The notes beneath the pieces were generated by a model. It did no database searches. It worked only from the letters and a program-made list of their open reading frames with translations, and had not been told where the DNA came from. Positions 18,597 to 27,182 of a stretch of DNA of 64,000 bases are shown here, one piece after another (position 1 is the first letter of the stretch; the number at the start of each line of letters is the position of its first letter). A program made the position numbers and the translations under genes. Source of the DNA: Microvirga terrestris (GTDB lineage Bacteria > Pseudomonadota > Alphaproteobacteria > Rhizobiales > Beijerinckiaceae); NCBI RefSeq assembly GCF_015694425.1, contig NZ_JADQDN010000001.1, forward strand, positions 434,001 through 498,000, given 5' to 3'.

Positions 18597-19838
18597 ATGC
18601 GTAAGGATGTGGTTGTTCTCGGGGCCGGCATCGTCGGCGTGTCCATTGCCGTGCACCTGCAGAAGCGCGGACGGTCGGTCCTGCTGGTGGACAAGCGCAA
18701 GCCCGGCGAGGAGACCTCCTTCGGCAATGCCGGCCTGATCCAGCGCGAGGGCGTCTACCCATACGGCTTCCCGCACGATTTCGGCGCGCTCCTGCGCTAT
18801 GCGCTGAACAACACCATCGACGCCCATTACCATTGGGCCGCGATCCCGAAGCTCGCGCCCTTCCTGTGGCAGTACTGGATGCATTCGCGCCCCGCCCAGC
18901 ACAAGGCGATCGCCCGGATGTATGCGCCCCTGATCGAGCGCAGCGTCACCGAGCACATGGCCCTGGCCGAGGAATCCGGCTCCACGCACCTGATCCGCCC
19001 GACCGGCTGGATGAAGGTTTTCCGGGACGAGAAGAGTCGGGACGAGCAGTTCCAGGATGCGGAAGAGGTGAGGCGGGATTTCGGCGTCAAATTCGACGCT
19101 CTCGACACCAGGGCCGTGGCCGACCGCGAGCCGCACCTGAAGGTCGAGACGAAGGGCGGCATCCACTGGACCGATCCGGCGTCCGTGTCGGATCCTCACC
19201 TGCTGACCATGGGCTATGTGAGCCTGTTCGAGCGTCTCGGCGGCGAGCTGGCGGCTGGGGACGCCAAAACCTTGGAAGAAACCCCGACGGGCTGGCGCGT
19301 CCAGACGGAGAGGGGGCCCGTGGAGGCCGGCACCGTCGTGGTGGCGCTCGGCGCCTGGGCCGACGTGGTGACGACCAAACTTGGCTACAACCTGCCGCTC
19401 GCGGTCAAGCGCGGCTATCACATGCATTACAAGCCGCAGGGCAATGCGGTGCTCAACCGGCCGACCCTCGACTTCGACCGCGGCTATTTCCTGGCGCCCA
19501 TGTCGAAGGGCATCCGCCTCACCACGGGAGCCGAGTTCGCCAACCGTGACGCGCCGAAAACCCCGGTGCAACTCGGCCGCGCCGAGCCGATTGCGCGCGA
19601 GTTCTTCCCATTGGGCGAGCGGGTCGATCCGGAACCGTGGATGGGCATGCGACCCTGCACGCCCGACATGATGCCGGTCATCGGCCCGGCGCCCAAGCAC
19701 AAGAACCTCTGGTTCGGCTTCGGCCACGCCCATCACGGCCTGACCCTTGGTCCTGTTACGGGCCGCCTCCTTGCCGAGATGATCACAGGCGAGCAGCCGG
19801 TGGTCGACCCCAAGCCCTATCGGGCCGACAGGTTTTAG
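18597..19838 (+). CDS. FAD-dependent D-amino acid dehydrogenase/oxidase-like protein
   Basis: A 413-residue DAO-family flavoprotein (DadA/glycine oxidase type) that probably deaminates D-amino acids or a related amine. The N-terminal dinucleotide fold [18 protein letters not shown] is followed by the second-strand acidic residue in [19 protein letters not shown]. Later blocks are [18 protein letters not shown] and the C-terminal FAD segment [23 protein letters not shown] 18597 places the GxGxxG motif at the normal distance from the start. Substrate not deducible. A small leader ORF lies just upstream. Confidence 0.88.
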   Translation: MRKDVVVLGAGIVGVSIAVHLQKRGRSVLLVDKRKPGEETSFGNAGLIQREGVYPYGFPHDFGALLRYALNNTIDAHYHWAAIPKLAPFLWQYWMHSRPAQHKAIARMYAPLIERSVTEHMALAEESGSTHLIRPTGWMKVFRDEKSRDEQFQDAEEVRRDFGVKFDALDTRAVADREPHLKVETKGGIHWTDPASVSDPHLLTMGYVSLFERLGGELAAGDAKTLEETPTGWRVQTERGPVEAGTVVVALGAWADVVTTKLGYNLPLAVKRGYHMHYKPQGNAVLNRPTLDFDRGYFLAPMSKGIRLTTGAEFANRDAPKTPVQLGRAEPIAREFFPLGERVDPEPWMGMRPCTPDMMPVIGPAPKHKNLWFGFGHAHHGLTLGPVTGRLLAEMITGEQPVVDPKPYRADRF

Positions 19839-19965
19839 ACACCTACCCTTCTGCCTTTTCTCCGAATGGCATCTCAAGAAAGCTGTCCTATCCGTTTGGA
19901 GGGGAAAAGGCTTGAATGAGAGGTTAGAACGTTTATGATCCGCTCCAAGGTTACAGGGGGCGTGT

Positions 19966-21093
19966 ATGCAAAGGGGCGACCGGTCACTCGTCAGCGACAT
20001 CTATGAGGCTGCCGTCGTTCCTGACCGTTGGTTCGAAGTCCTCAATCGAATTTCTACCATCGCGGGGGCTGAGGGCGGCTTTGTCGTCGCCGTCAGCGAA
20101 AGAGGTGAGCGATCCTGGGTCGCTACAGATTACTACCGTCCCATACTCGATGAGTGGTATTCCGAAGGCTGGCATCTGCAAAATACCTGGGCTCAGCGTG
20201 GCCGCGAGCGCAAACGCCGCCATTTCTTTGACGAGACGGATATTTTTGCGCCCGGGGAGGTTGATACCCTTCCCATGTATCGGGACTTCCACCGTCCACG
20301 GGGTGGAGGGTGGTCCGCCGGGGCCATCATGGAAGTCCCTAGCGGTGGCTTCGTTTGCATGCGCTTCGAGCGCCCCTACCATCTTGGCCCGATAGGGCAG
20401 GATGTCAGGATGAATCTCAACCGCCTTAGATCCCATCTCGCGCGGGCATCTTTCCTGTTTACGAAACTTGGAACGCGGCAGGCCCGTTCGTCTGTCGCAG
20501 CCCTGCAATTCATGGATGTGCCCGCTGCTGTGCTCACCCGGAACGGCCGTCTTCTCGCCTGCAATGAGGCTATGGAGTCTCGGCTGTCGCAGGTGAGCGT
20601 GGGAGCTGGCGATCAGATCAGCTTCACGGATAAGGAGGCCCAACGCATCTTAAGCGAAAGCCTTGAACGGATCATGGCTGGTCTGTTCGACCAGTTGCGC
20701 GGCCCCATTCCTCTCCCGGCTACGGAGGAGCATGGGCCAGCCGTCGCCTACCTGATCCCGATGCGTGGGGCAGCCCAAGATCTGTTCGGCTGCGAGAGCA
20801 CGCTGCTCATGATCCGACCCGCTGATTCAGACAATCGCCTCATGGATCTGGTCAGAACCCGCTTCGCCATCGATGCTGGAGAGGCTGAACGATGGGGTCG
20901 ACTGCTTGCTGCTACCTCTCCGCGCCTTGCCGCTGCCCTTCTGGCTTCATCTGAGAATGTTCAAGCAGTGCTCGATCAGACGCTTGGGAGGACCCAAAGA
21001 GGGTTGGAAGCCCGAATGGCAAACTTCCTCTGGCGGCTCGGCGAGGATCCGGAATACGCCTGGCAGGCAAGGCGGGCTGCATTCTCATCTTAG
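19966..21093 (+). CDS. LuxR-like regulator with degenerate C-terminal HTH
   Basis: A 375-residue protein. The N-terminal [19 protein letters not shown] and the central [25 protein letters not shown] (a PAS-like segment near residues 181-205) match a family of rhizobial helix-turn-helix LuxR-type regulators. In that family the C-terminus is a LuxR HTH. Here the aligned part ([20 protein letters not shown] onward, about residues 297-355) keeps the length but loses most HTH consensus residues. DNA binding is therefore doubtful; it may be a decayed or repurposed regulator. No frame break is needed to explain it. Confidence 0.6.
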   Translation: MQRGDRSLVSDIYEAAVVPDRWFEVLNRISTIAGAEGGFVVAVSERGERSWVATDYYRPILDEWYSEGWHLQNTWAQRGRERKRRHFFDETDIFAPGEVDTLPMYRDFHRPRGGGWSAGAIMEVPSGGFVCMRFERPYHLGPIGQDVRMNLNRLRSHLARASFLFTKLGTRQARSSVAALQFMDVPAAVLTRNGRLLACNEAMESRLSQVSVGAGDQISFTDKEAQRILSESLERIMAGLFDQLRGPIPLPATEEHGPAVAYLIPMRGAAQDLFGCESTLLMIRPADSDNRLMDLVRTRFAIDAGEAERWGRLLAATSPRLAAALLASSENVQAVLDQTLGRTQRGLEARMANFLWRLGEDPEYAWQARRAAFSS

Positions 21094-21096
21094 TTC

Positions 21097-22110
21097 TTAT
21101 TTGTTCTCCCCGGCCCTCGCGAAGCGGTCCCTCCAAGCCGGTTGTGCGCCCGAATAGGGGAGAGCCATTGCTTCATACACGCCGCGCGCGATGGCGCGGG
21201 TCAGGCTGTCCGCGGCCAGGGCCGTGATTTCCGTGAACTCCACCGCCTCGTCCCCTAAGGCCTTGCGCCCGGTGGCGGCGGCGAAGATCGTGTCGCCGTC
21301 GAACAGGGCGTGCGAGAAGCGTAAGGCCCGGGCGAGTCCGGCATGGGACGCGATGGCGAGGCGCTTGGCCTGGGCTTTCGTCAGCACCGCATCGGTCGCG
21401 ACCAGGGCGATGGTAGTGGCCGGTTGGGGGCCGCCTTTCCAGATGAGGGAGCGCAACTCGGGGCTGACCAGGGAGGGAAGCCCGAGCCCGCCGAACTCGT
21501 CGCCCTCTTCAAGAGCCCCGGCCCAGAAATGCGGGCCGTTCCCGATCACGACCGAGGCAACGGCGTTCACGATCACGATTGCTCCGACTGTGTGACCTGA
21601 GGACGTGGTCGCGCTCGCTGAGCCGAGCCCGCCTTTCAGGTTGGCCGTGGTTGCGCCATAGCCGCCGCCCGCGGTGCCGAGGGCGAAGTCGAGCCCGGCC
21701 TGTTCCGCGGCCTGATATCCAAGCTCCCGATAGGGCGGATAGCGGCCCCAATCCTTGTTGCCGCCATTCAGAAGATCGAAGCTGGAGGCTTGGCAGACGA
21801 TGGGGACGAGAGCCTCCCGCACCGCAAAGCCGATCCCGTGTTCTCTCAGGTAAGCCTGAACGCCGCTCGCCGCATCGAGCCCGAAGGCCGAGCCGCCGGA
21901 GAGGACGATGCCATGGATGCTGGGCACCATCTTGTCGGGATCGAGCAGATCGGTCTCGCGGGTGGCGGGTGCACCGCCCATGGAAAAGCAGGAGGCGACG
22001 GCGGGCTCATCGAACAAGGCCACCGTGACGCCGGAGCCGATGGCCGCGTCGTGGGCATTGCCGACGCGGAGTCCTGCTACGTCGGTGATGAGATTGCGGG
22101 CTTGGGACAT
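21097..22110 (-). CDS. P1 family (DmpA-type) aminopeptidase
   Basis: A 337-residue member of peptidase family S58, N-terminal-nucleophile enzymes that cleave themselves and act as aminopeptidases, D-esterases or amidases. Blocks: ITDVAGLRVGNAHD at the N-terminus, GIVLSGGSAFGLDAASGV, GTAGGGYGATTANLKGGLGS and GAIVIVNAVASVVIGNG. In DmpA self-cleavage occurs before a Ser at this last block; here the candidate nucleophile is the Ser in NAVAS, preceded by Ala instead of the usual Gly. ATG 22110 is preferred to the one at 22140. Confidence 0.88.
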   Translation of the reverse strand: MSQARNLITDVAGLRVGNAHDAAIGSGVTVALFDEPAVASCFSMGGAPATRETDLLDPDKMVPSIHGIVLSGGSAFGLDAASGVQAYLREHGIGFAVREALVPIVCQASSFDLLNGGNKDWGRYPPYRELGYQAAEQAGLDFALGTAGGGYGATTANLKGGLGSASATTSSGHTVGAIVIVNAVASVVIGNGPHFWAGALEEGDEFGGLGLPSLVSPELRSLIWKGGPQPATTIALVATDAVLTKAQAKRLAIASHAGLARALRFSHALFDGDTIFAAATGRKALGDEAVEFTEITALAADSLTRAIARGVYEAMALPYSGAQPAWRDRFARAGENK

Positions 22111-22206
22111 GATCTCAGCAAACCGCAAATGGCATCCCATCACAAGCTGGAGAAGCGGCGTTTCACCGGCTTTCTAAGACAAGTGCTACAGGATAGAAGG
22201 CGGATC

Positions 22207-22935
22207 ATGCTCAGCGTTTCCTTCCCGGCCGCGGCCCTCGGCGGCCTTATCAGTTTCTTGAGCCCCTGCGTGCTGCCGCTGGTGCCGCCCTATCTGTCGT
22301 TTCTCGCCGGCACCACCTTCGACCGGCTGAGCGCGGGCGACGACCGCGCTGTCCGCAGGAGGGCGGTCCTGGCGGCGCTGCTGTTCGTGGCGGGCTTCTC
22401 GACCGTGTTCGTGCTGCTCGGCGCCACCGCTTCGGCTCTGGGGCAGGTGATCCGGCAATACCTCGATGTCCTGAGCACCGTAGCGGGCATCGCCATCATC
22501 ATCATGGGCCTGCACTTTCTCGGTGTTTTCAGAATCGGCCTGTTCTACCGTGAGGCGCGGTTCAACGTGACGCGGCCCGTCGGGCTTTGGGGAGCGTATG
22601 TGATGGGGCTGGCCTTCGCCTTCGGCTGGACGCCGTGCATCGGCCCGGTTCTGGCGGCGATCCTCACCGTCGCAGGCTCGGAGAACAGCGTGTCCCAGGG
22701 CGCCCTGCTGCTTGCTGCCTATTCGGCCGGCTTAGGCATTCCGTTCCTGCTGGCAGCCTTCGCCATGAAGCCCTTCGTGGCCCTCCTCAAGCGGGTGCGC
22801 TCCCGGTTCGTCCTGATCGAGAAGACCATGGGCGTTCTGCTCGTCCTGACCGGCATCGCGTTCCTGACCGGCTGGATCACCACCATGTCGTTCTGGCTTC
22901 TGGAGACGTTCCCGGCACTCGGGCGTCTTGGATAG
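22207..22935 (+). CDS. ccdA: Cytochrome c biogenesis protein CcdA
   Basis: A 242-residue inner-membrane protein that passes reducing equivalents from cytoplasmic thioredoxin to periplasmic thiol-disulfide proteins, for instance in cytochrome c maturation. It has six hydrophobic segments and the two hallmark motifs: FLSPCVLPLVPPYLSFLAG near residues 18-36 and GWTPCIGPVLAAIL near residues 141-154, each with one redox Cys. The gene is divergent from the P1 peptidase gene, and a longer upstream frame overlapping that gene is spurious. Confidence 0.95.
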   Translation: MLSVSFPAAALGGLISFLSPCVLPLVPPYLSFLAGTTFDRLSAGDDRAVRRRAVLAALLFVAGFSTVFVLLGATASALGQVIRQYLDVLSTVAGIAIIIMGLHFLGVFRIGLFYREARFNVTRPVGLWGAYVMGLAFAFGWTPCIGPVLAAILTVAGSENSVSQGALLLAAYSAGLGIPFLLAAFAMKPFVALLKRVRSRFVLIEKTMGVLLVLTGIAFLTGWITTMSFWLLETFPALGRLG

Positions 22936-23006
22936 GGTTGCACAGGAATCGGGTCGTTGGCCCGTGGTGGCCTTGGCATGCTGGCGATCTCTACAGGAGA
23001 TCACCC

Positions 23007-23474
23007 ATGACGTTCCACATCCGCGGCCTCGAGGCCGAACCCTTTGCAAAGTTGTTCCAGCTCGACGAAGCCGCCCTCAAAGCTCTTGGAGCCAAGCGCG
23101 TCGTTGCCGATGCCCCCGACATGTACCCGTGCAGGATCGCCTTGAAGCGGGTCGAGGAGGGCGAGGAGCTTCTGCTGCTCAACCATGCCCACCAGACCAA
23201 TCCGGGCTCGCCATACCGCGCGGCCGGACCGATCTTCGTCAGCCGCTCCGCCAAAACCGGGAGCTATCAAGGCGAGTTGCCACCGATGCTGCGGGACCGG
23301 CTTTTGTCCCTGCGCGCCTACGACGCCAAGGCCTTCATCGTCGATGCCGAAGTGGGCGAGGGCGGGGAGGTGGTGAGCCTGATCGAGCGCTTCCTCGCCA
23401 ACCCGGAGGTGGCGCATGTGGATGCCCACTTCGCCCGGCGCGGGTGCTTCGCGGCGCGGATCGAGAGGGCCTGA
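23007..23474 (+). CDS. DUF1203 family protein
   Basis: A 155-residue cytoplasmic protein of the DUF1203 family. Family-like segments are YPCRIALKRVEEGEELLLLN, NPGSPYRAAGPIFVS and the C-terminal HVDAHFARRGCFAARI. An AGGAG lies before ATG 23007. It follows ccdA by 71 bp on the same strand. No biochemical role is known for the family. Its stop is 2 bp from the convergent ACT-domain gene. Confidence 0.85.
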   Translation: MTFHIRGLEAEPFAKLFQLDEAALKALGAKRVVADAPDMYPCRIALKRVEEGEELLLLNHAHQTNPGSPYRAAGPIFVSRSAKTGSYQGELPPMLRDRLLSLRAYDAKAFIVDAEVGEGGEVVSLIERFLANPEVAHVDAHFARRGCFAARIERA

Positions 23475-23476
23475 CG

Positions 23477-23890
23477 TCAGAGGTCAACCTGATGTCCTGC
23501 GGCCCGCAGGGCTTCCATCGCGCGATCCGCATCCTGCTCCTTCACCAGGATGTAATCGGTGCTGAAGGTCGAGGTGGCGAAGATGCCGATCCCGGCCTTG
23601 GCCAGGGGTCCGAGCACCGAGGCGAGGATCCCCGGCACCGCGAAGTCGAAGCTCTGCATGATCCGGAAGCACCGCCAGGCTGGATCGATTTCGGCCTCAG
23701 GCGGCGCTTGGTGGAGCGGGCAGACGAGGGTCGTTTCCTCGACGGCCTGCACCAGGAGCGAGAAGGCTCCTGGCTTCGGGGAGCCGACGGGCGTGCCGGC
23801 GGGGAGGCGGCAGACGGCGTAAACGTCTGCAAGCAGCGACAGGGTGAGTGTGGGCACGGTCCAGACCATCGGGAGAGAAGAGGCATTCAT
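23477..23890 (-). CDS. ACT domain-containing protein
   Basis: A 137-residue protein of the COG3603 type with two small ACT-like modules. The C-terminal part (GILASVLGPLAKAGIGIF, then FSTDYILVKEQD) is a typical ACT fold, a ligand-binding module for amino acids or nucleobases. The ATG lies only a few bases after the T-tract of the terminator of the upstream livJ gene, so it has no normal leader if transcribed from livJ. Adjacency to the amino acid transporter suggests amino acid sensing; this is inference. Confidence 0.82.
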   Translation of the reverse strand: MNASSLPMVWTVPTLTLSLLADVYAVCRLPAGTPVGSPKPGAFSLLVQAVEETTLVCPLHQAPPEAEIDPAWRCFRIMQSFDFAVPGILASVLGPLAKAGIGIFATSTFSTDYILVKEQDADRAMEALRAAGHQVDL

Positions 23891-23894
23891 GAGA

Positions 23895-23922
23895 AAACCC
23901 GCCCTGTTGCCAGGGCGGGTTT
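23895..23922 (-). terminator. Terminator after livJ, abutting ACT gene
   Basis: AAACCCGCCCTG / CAGGGCGGGTTT with a 4-nt loop (TTGC on the plus strand). On the minus strand the stem is followed by TTTTCTC and then directly by the ATG of the ACT-domain gene. Confidence 0.85.
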
Positions 23923-23949
23923 CCGATCGTTCGGCTTGTGGCCGGTCGA

Positions 23950-25077
23950 TTACATGTTCAGCTCGTTGCCCGAGTAGTCGATCTTGCCGTCAGCGCCCTT
24001 CTTCCAGACGTACATGATGTAGTCCGGACGGGTGATGTCGCCCTTCTTGTCGAAGGAGATGTCGCCGATGACGGTCTTGAACGGCTTGCCGGACTTCATG
24101 GCATCCGAAACCTTCTTGCCATCGGTGCCGCCAGCCTGCTTCGCAGCCTCGGCCAGGATCTGGGCCGCAGCGTAGGAATACAGGGTGTAGGCTTCCGGCT
24201 CGAAGTTCTTGGCCTTGAACTTGGCCACGACGTCCTTCGCGTTCGGGTTCTTGCGCGGATCCGGCGAGAAGGTCATCAGGGTGCCTTCGGCGCCCGGGCC
24301 GGCGATCGAGGTGAACTCGGCCGACACGATGCCGTCGCCCGACATCATCGGAGCCTGGAGGCCCTGGTCGCGCATCTGGCGGATGATGAGGCCGGCTTCC
24401 GTGTGGAGGCCGCCGAAGTAGACGACGTCAACGCCGGCCTGCTTCAGCTTCGACACGAGCGCGGAGTAGTCCTTCTCGCCCGGGTTGACGCCTTCATACA
24501 CGACTTCCTTCAGGCCCTTTGCGTTCATGGCCTTCTGGGTCTCGTCGGCAAGGCCCTTTCCGTACGGGGTCTTGTCGTGGACGACGGCGACCTTCTTGCC
24601 CTTGAACTTGTCGGCGAGGTAGCCGCCGGCAACGAGGCCCTGCTGATCGTCGCGACCGCAGGTGCGGAACGTGTTCCACATGCCGCGCTCGGTGAACTGC
24701 GGGTTCGTCGAGGCCGGGGTGACCTGAACGATGCCGGCTTCCTCGTAGACCTGCGAGGCCGGGATCGACACGCCGGAGTTGAAGTGGCCGACGACGAACT
24801 TCACGCCTTCAGCAGCGAACTTGTTCGCCACCGACACGCCCTGCTTCGGATCGGACACGTCGTCGCCGACGACGATCTGCAGCTTCTGGCCATTGATGCC
24901 GCCGGCTGCGTTGATGTCTTCGACAGCCTGCTCGACGCCGTTCTTCAGCTGGGCGCCGAAGGCCGCGTTCGGGCCGGTGATGGGGCCAGCAACGCCGATC
25001 TTGATCTGGGCGCTGGCAGCGCTGGAGAAGGCGAGGCCAAGACCAAGCGCCACGCCGGTCAACAGCATTTTTTTCAT
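23950..25077 (-). CDS. livJ: Branched-chain amino acid ABC transporter, substrate-binding protein
   Basis: A 375-residue periplasmic binding protein (LivJ/LivK type) that captures leucine, isoleucine, valine or related amino acids for the membrane complex. The signal peptide MKKMLLTGVALGLGLAFSSA ends at ASAQ. The mature part starts IKIGVAGPITGPNAAFG, with VVGDDVSDPKQGVSVANKF and VTPASTNPQFTERG typical of the Leu-binding fold; a Cys in FRTCGRDDQQG is also common in the family. It lies 127 bp downstream of the liv operon on the same strand and ends at a strong terminator, so it probably also has its own promoter. Confidence 0.95.
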   Translation of the reverse strand: MKKMLLTGVALGLGLAFSSAASAQIKIGVAGPITGPNAAFGAQLKNGVEQAVEDINAAGGINGQKLQIVVGDDVSDPKQGVSVANKFAAEGVKFVVGHFNSGVSIPASQVYEEAGIVQVTPASTNPQFTERGMWNTFRTCGRDDQQGLVAGGYLADKFKGKKVAVVHDKTPYGKGLADETQKAMNAKGLKEVVYEGVNPGEKDYSALVSKLKQAGVDVVYFGGLHTEAGLIIRQMRDQGLQAPMMSGDGIVSAEFTSIAGPGAEGTLMTFSPDPRKNPNAKDVVAKFKAKNFEPEAYTLYSYAAAQILAEAAKQAGGTDGKKVSDAMKSGKPFKTVIGDISFDKKGDITRPDYIMYVWKKGADGKIDYSGNELNM

Positions 25078-25204
25078 GAGGTCACTCCTCTGGGTGGTTT
25101 TATAGGCCCCTCTTCCTCGTGGGGCCGGTTTGGCGGGTTCTCCCCGCCATCCGCGTGACATCATGCTTGTTTTTAAGCGAATGTCACGCTGGAATCTTTT
25201 CGCC

Positions 25205-25567
25205 TTAGCCCTTGGTAGCAGAAGCCTTTTCCCGCCAGGAAAACGGCCCGGTCCGCTCGTAGAGCCAGCGGTACTGGGTGGTCATCATGCGGGCCCGGCG
25301 GTACTGGAATCCCAAGGCTCCGATGATCAGCAGGACGATCGTGTCGACCGCGTAGTAATGGATCGACAGCAGGGTTCCGCCGAACAGGGCGAAGTGGATG
25401 AAGCGCACCGCGGCTCCTAAGATGAACAGGTAGAGGATCAGGGTCCAGAAGGGACGCCAGGTGAGCGCGATGGCCCGGCCGGTCATCCAGGCAGCCCAGC
25501 CGCCCATGATCATGGTGATGAGAAGAAAGAGCCAGAACGACGGCTCTTCGTAAAGGATCCCCTGCAT
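25205..25567 (-). CDS. DUF6867-like membrane protein in liv operon
   Basis: A 120-residue protein with three hydrophobic segments (FWLFLLITMIMGGWAAWMTG, ALTWRPFWTLILYLFIL and YYAVDTIVLLIIGALGF) and a basic, aromatic C-terminus. I recognise it as the small protein commonly found after livF in rhizobial liv operons (DUF6867). Its ATG overlaps the livF stop by one base (TGATG), so translation is coupled. The role is unknown; co-operation with the LivHM permease is likely from context. Confidence 0.75.
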   Translation of the reverse strand: MQGILYEEPSFWLFLLITMIMGGWAAWMTGRAIALTWRPFWTLILYLFILGAAVRFIHFALFGGTLLSIHYYAVDTIVLLIIGALGFQYRRARMMTTQYRWLYERTGPFSWREKASATKG

Positions 25568-26343
25568 CAGTGATGCCCCCCTTCGAGATAGGCCGCTTTG
25601 ACCTGCGGATCTTCAAGCAGTTCCTTGCCGGTGCCGCTCATGGTGATGTTGCCCGTCACCATCACGTAGCCGCGGTGGGCCAGCTTGAGGGCGTGGTAGG
25701 CGTTCTGCTCCACGAGGAAGACCGTCATGCCGTCCTTCTCGTTGAGCTCCTTGATGATCTGGAAGATCTGCTTCACGATCAGGGGGGCCAGGCCCAGGGA
25801 AGGCTCATCGAGCAGGAGGAGCTTCGGGCGGCTCATGAGAGCCCGGGCGATGGCCAGCATCTGCTGCTCGCCGCCGGACAAGGTGCCGCCACGCTGCTGC
25901 AGGCGTTCCTTCAGGCGTGGGAACAGGCTGCAGACCCGCTCCAGATCCTGTTCGAAATGGGCGAGACCGTTCATCGAGGCGCCCATCTGGAGGTTCTCGT
26001 AGACGGTCATGCGCGGGAAGATGCGCCGCCCTTCCGGAGATTGGGCGATCGACAGGCGGGCGATCTCGTGGGTGGGCAGCTTGGTGATGTCCCGGCCCGC
26101 ATAGGTGATCGTGCCTTCGCGGCACCGCGGATTGCCGAAGATCGTCATCATCAGCGTCGACTTGCCGGCGCCGTTGGCCCCGATCAACGTGACGATCTCG
26201 CCCTCGTTGACATCCATGTCCACGCCCTTGAGGGCGATGATGTTGCCGTAATAGGTCTTCACGCCGCGCACGCTGAGAAGCGGCTGGCGGGCGGTGGAAG
26301 CCTGGGGATTCTGCATCGCGATGTTTGCTCCAGCGGTGCTCAT
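25567..26343 (-). CDS. livF: Branched-chain amino acid ABC transporter ATPase LivF
   Basis: A 258-residue ABC ATPase. Walker A GANGAGKST near residues 54-62, Q-loop in ARLSIAQSPEGRRIFPRMTV (the LivF hallmark), signature LSGGEQQ near 154-160 and Walker B LLLLDEPSLGLAP. It pairs with LivG to power import through LivHM. Its start overlaps the livG stop by 4 bp (ATGA). Confidence 0.96.
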   Translation of the reverse strand: MSTAGANIAMQNPQASTARQPLLSVRGVKTYYGNIIALKGVDMDVNEGEIVTLIGANGAGKSTLMMTIFGNPRCREGTITYAGRDITKLPTHEIARLSIAQSPEGRRIFPRMTVYENLQMGASMNGLAHFEQDLERVCSLFPRLKERLQQRGGTLSGGEQQMLAIARALMSRPKLLLLDEPSLGLAPLIVKQIFQIIKELNEKDGMTVFLVEQNAYHALKLAHRGYVMVTGNITMSGTGKELLEDPQVKAAYLEGGHH

Positions 26344-27182
26344 GCGCCGATCTCCGCTTCGACCTTCTCGACCTCGTCGTCGGCCACGCCGAGATAGGCG
26401 GCAATGACCTTCGGGTCGTTCCTCACCTCAACGGGCAGGCCGTCGGAGATCTTGATGCCGTAATCCAGCACGACCACGTGATCGGAAATTTCCATCACCA
26501 CCGACATGTCGTGTTCGATCAGCAGGATAGAGGTGCCCTGCTCATCACGGATCGAGAGCAGGAGCTGGTTCAGCTCCAGGGACTCGCGCGGGTTGAGGCC
26601 GGCCGCCGGCTCGTCCAGGCAGAGCAGGAGCGGGTCGGTGCACATGGCGCGGGCGATTTCCAGACGGCGCTGGTCGCCGTAGGGCAGGTCGCCGGCCGGT
26701 TCGTCGGCTCGGTGGATCAGACGGGTCTTCTCCAGCCAGAACTTGGCCTTCTCGATGGCTTCCTTCTCGGCCTTGCGGTAGCCGCCGATGCCGAGGACGC
26801 CCAGGAAGGTGAAGCCGGAGGCGATCATCAGCGGGTTGTGCTGGGCCACCAGCAGGTTTTCGAGCAGAGTCATGCCGGAGAACAGGCGGATATTCTGGAA
26901 GGTACGGGCAACCTTGCCCTTCCAGTTGATGTCGAAGCCCGGCAGCCGCTCCAGCAGGAGGTGCGACCCGTTCGGCTTGCGCAGGGCGATCATGCCCTCG
27001 GTCGGCTTGTAGAAGCCGGTGATGCAGTTGAAGACCGTGGTCTTGCCGGCTCCGTTGGGGCCGATGAGCGCGGTGATCTCGCCGCGCCCGGCCTTGAAGG
27101 AGAGGTCGTTGACGGCCACAAGGCCGCCGAAGCGCATCGTGAGATGCTGTACGTCGAGGATGGGATCCTGCAGCCAGCGCAT
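26340..27182 (-). CDS. livG: Branched-chain amino acid ABC transporter ATPase LivG
   Basis: A 280-residue ABC ATPase. Walker A GPNGAGKTT near residues 41-49, long LivG-specific insert after TFQNIRLFSGMTLLENLLVA, and Walker B LLLCLDEPAAGLNP. The signature loop reads PYGDQRR instead of LSGGQ, which is normal for LivG. It overlaps livF by 4 bp and livM by 1 bp, so it sits inside one coupled operon. Confidence 0.96.
   Translation of the reverse strand: MRWLQDPILDVQHLTMRFGGLVAVNDLSFKAGRGEITALIGPNGAGKTTVFNCITGFYKPTEGMIALRKPNGSHLLLERLPGFDINWKGKVARTFQNIRLFSGMTLLENLLVAQHNPLMIASGFTFLGVLGIGGYRKAEKEAIEKAKFWLEKTRLIHRADEPAGDLPYGDQRRLEIARAMCTDPLLLCLDEPAAGLNPRESLELNQLLLSIRDEQGTSILLIEHDMSVVMEISDHVVVLDYGIKISDGLPVEVRNDPKVIAAYLGVADDEVEKVEAEIGA

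Noticed and set aside
17712..20000. A 762-residue minus-strand frame
   Set aside because: Only the last 223 residues are Rpe. The rest is the antisense shadow of the FAD oxidoreductase gene, rich in His/Arg/Gly without family resemblance.
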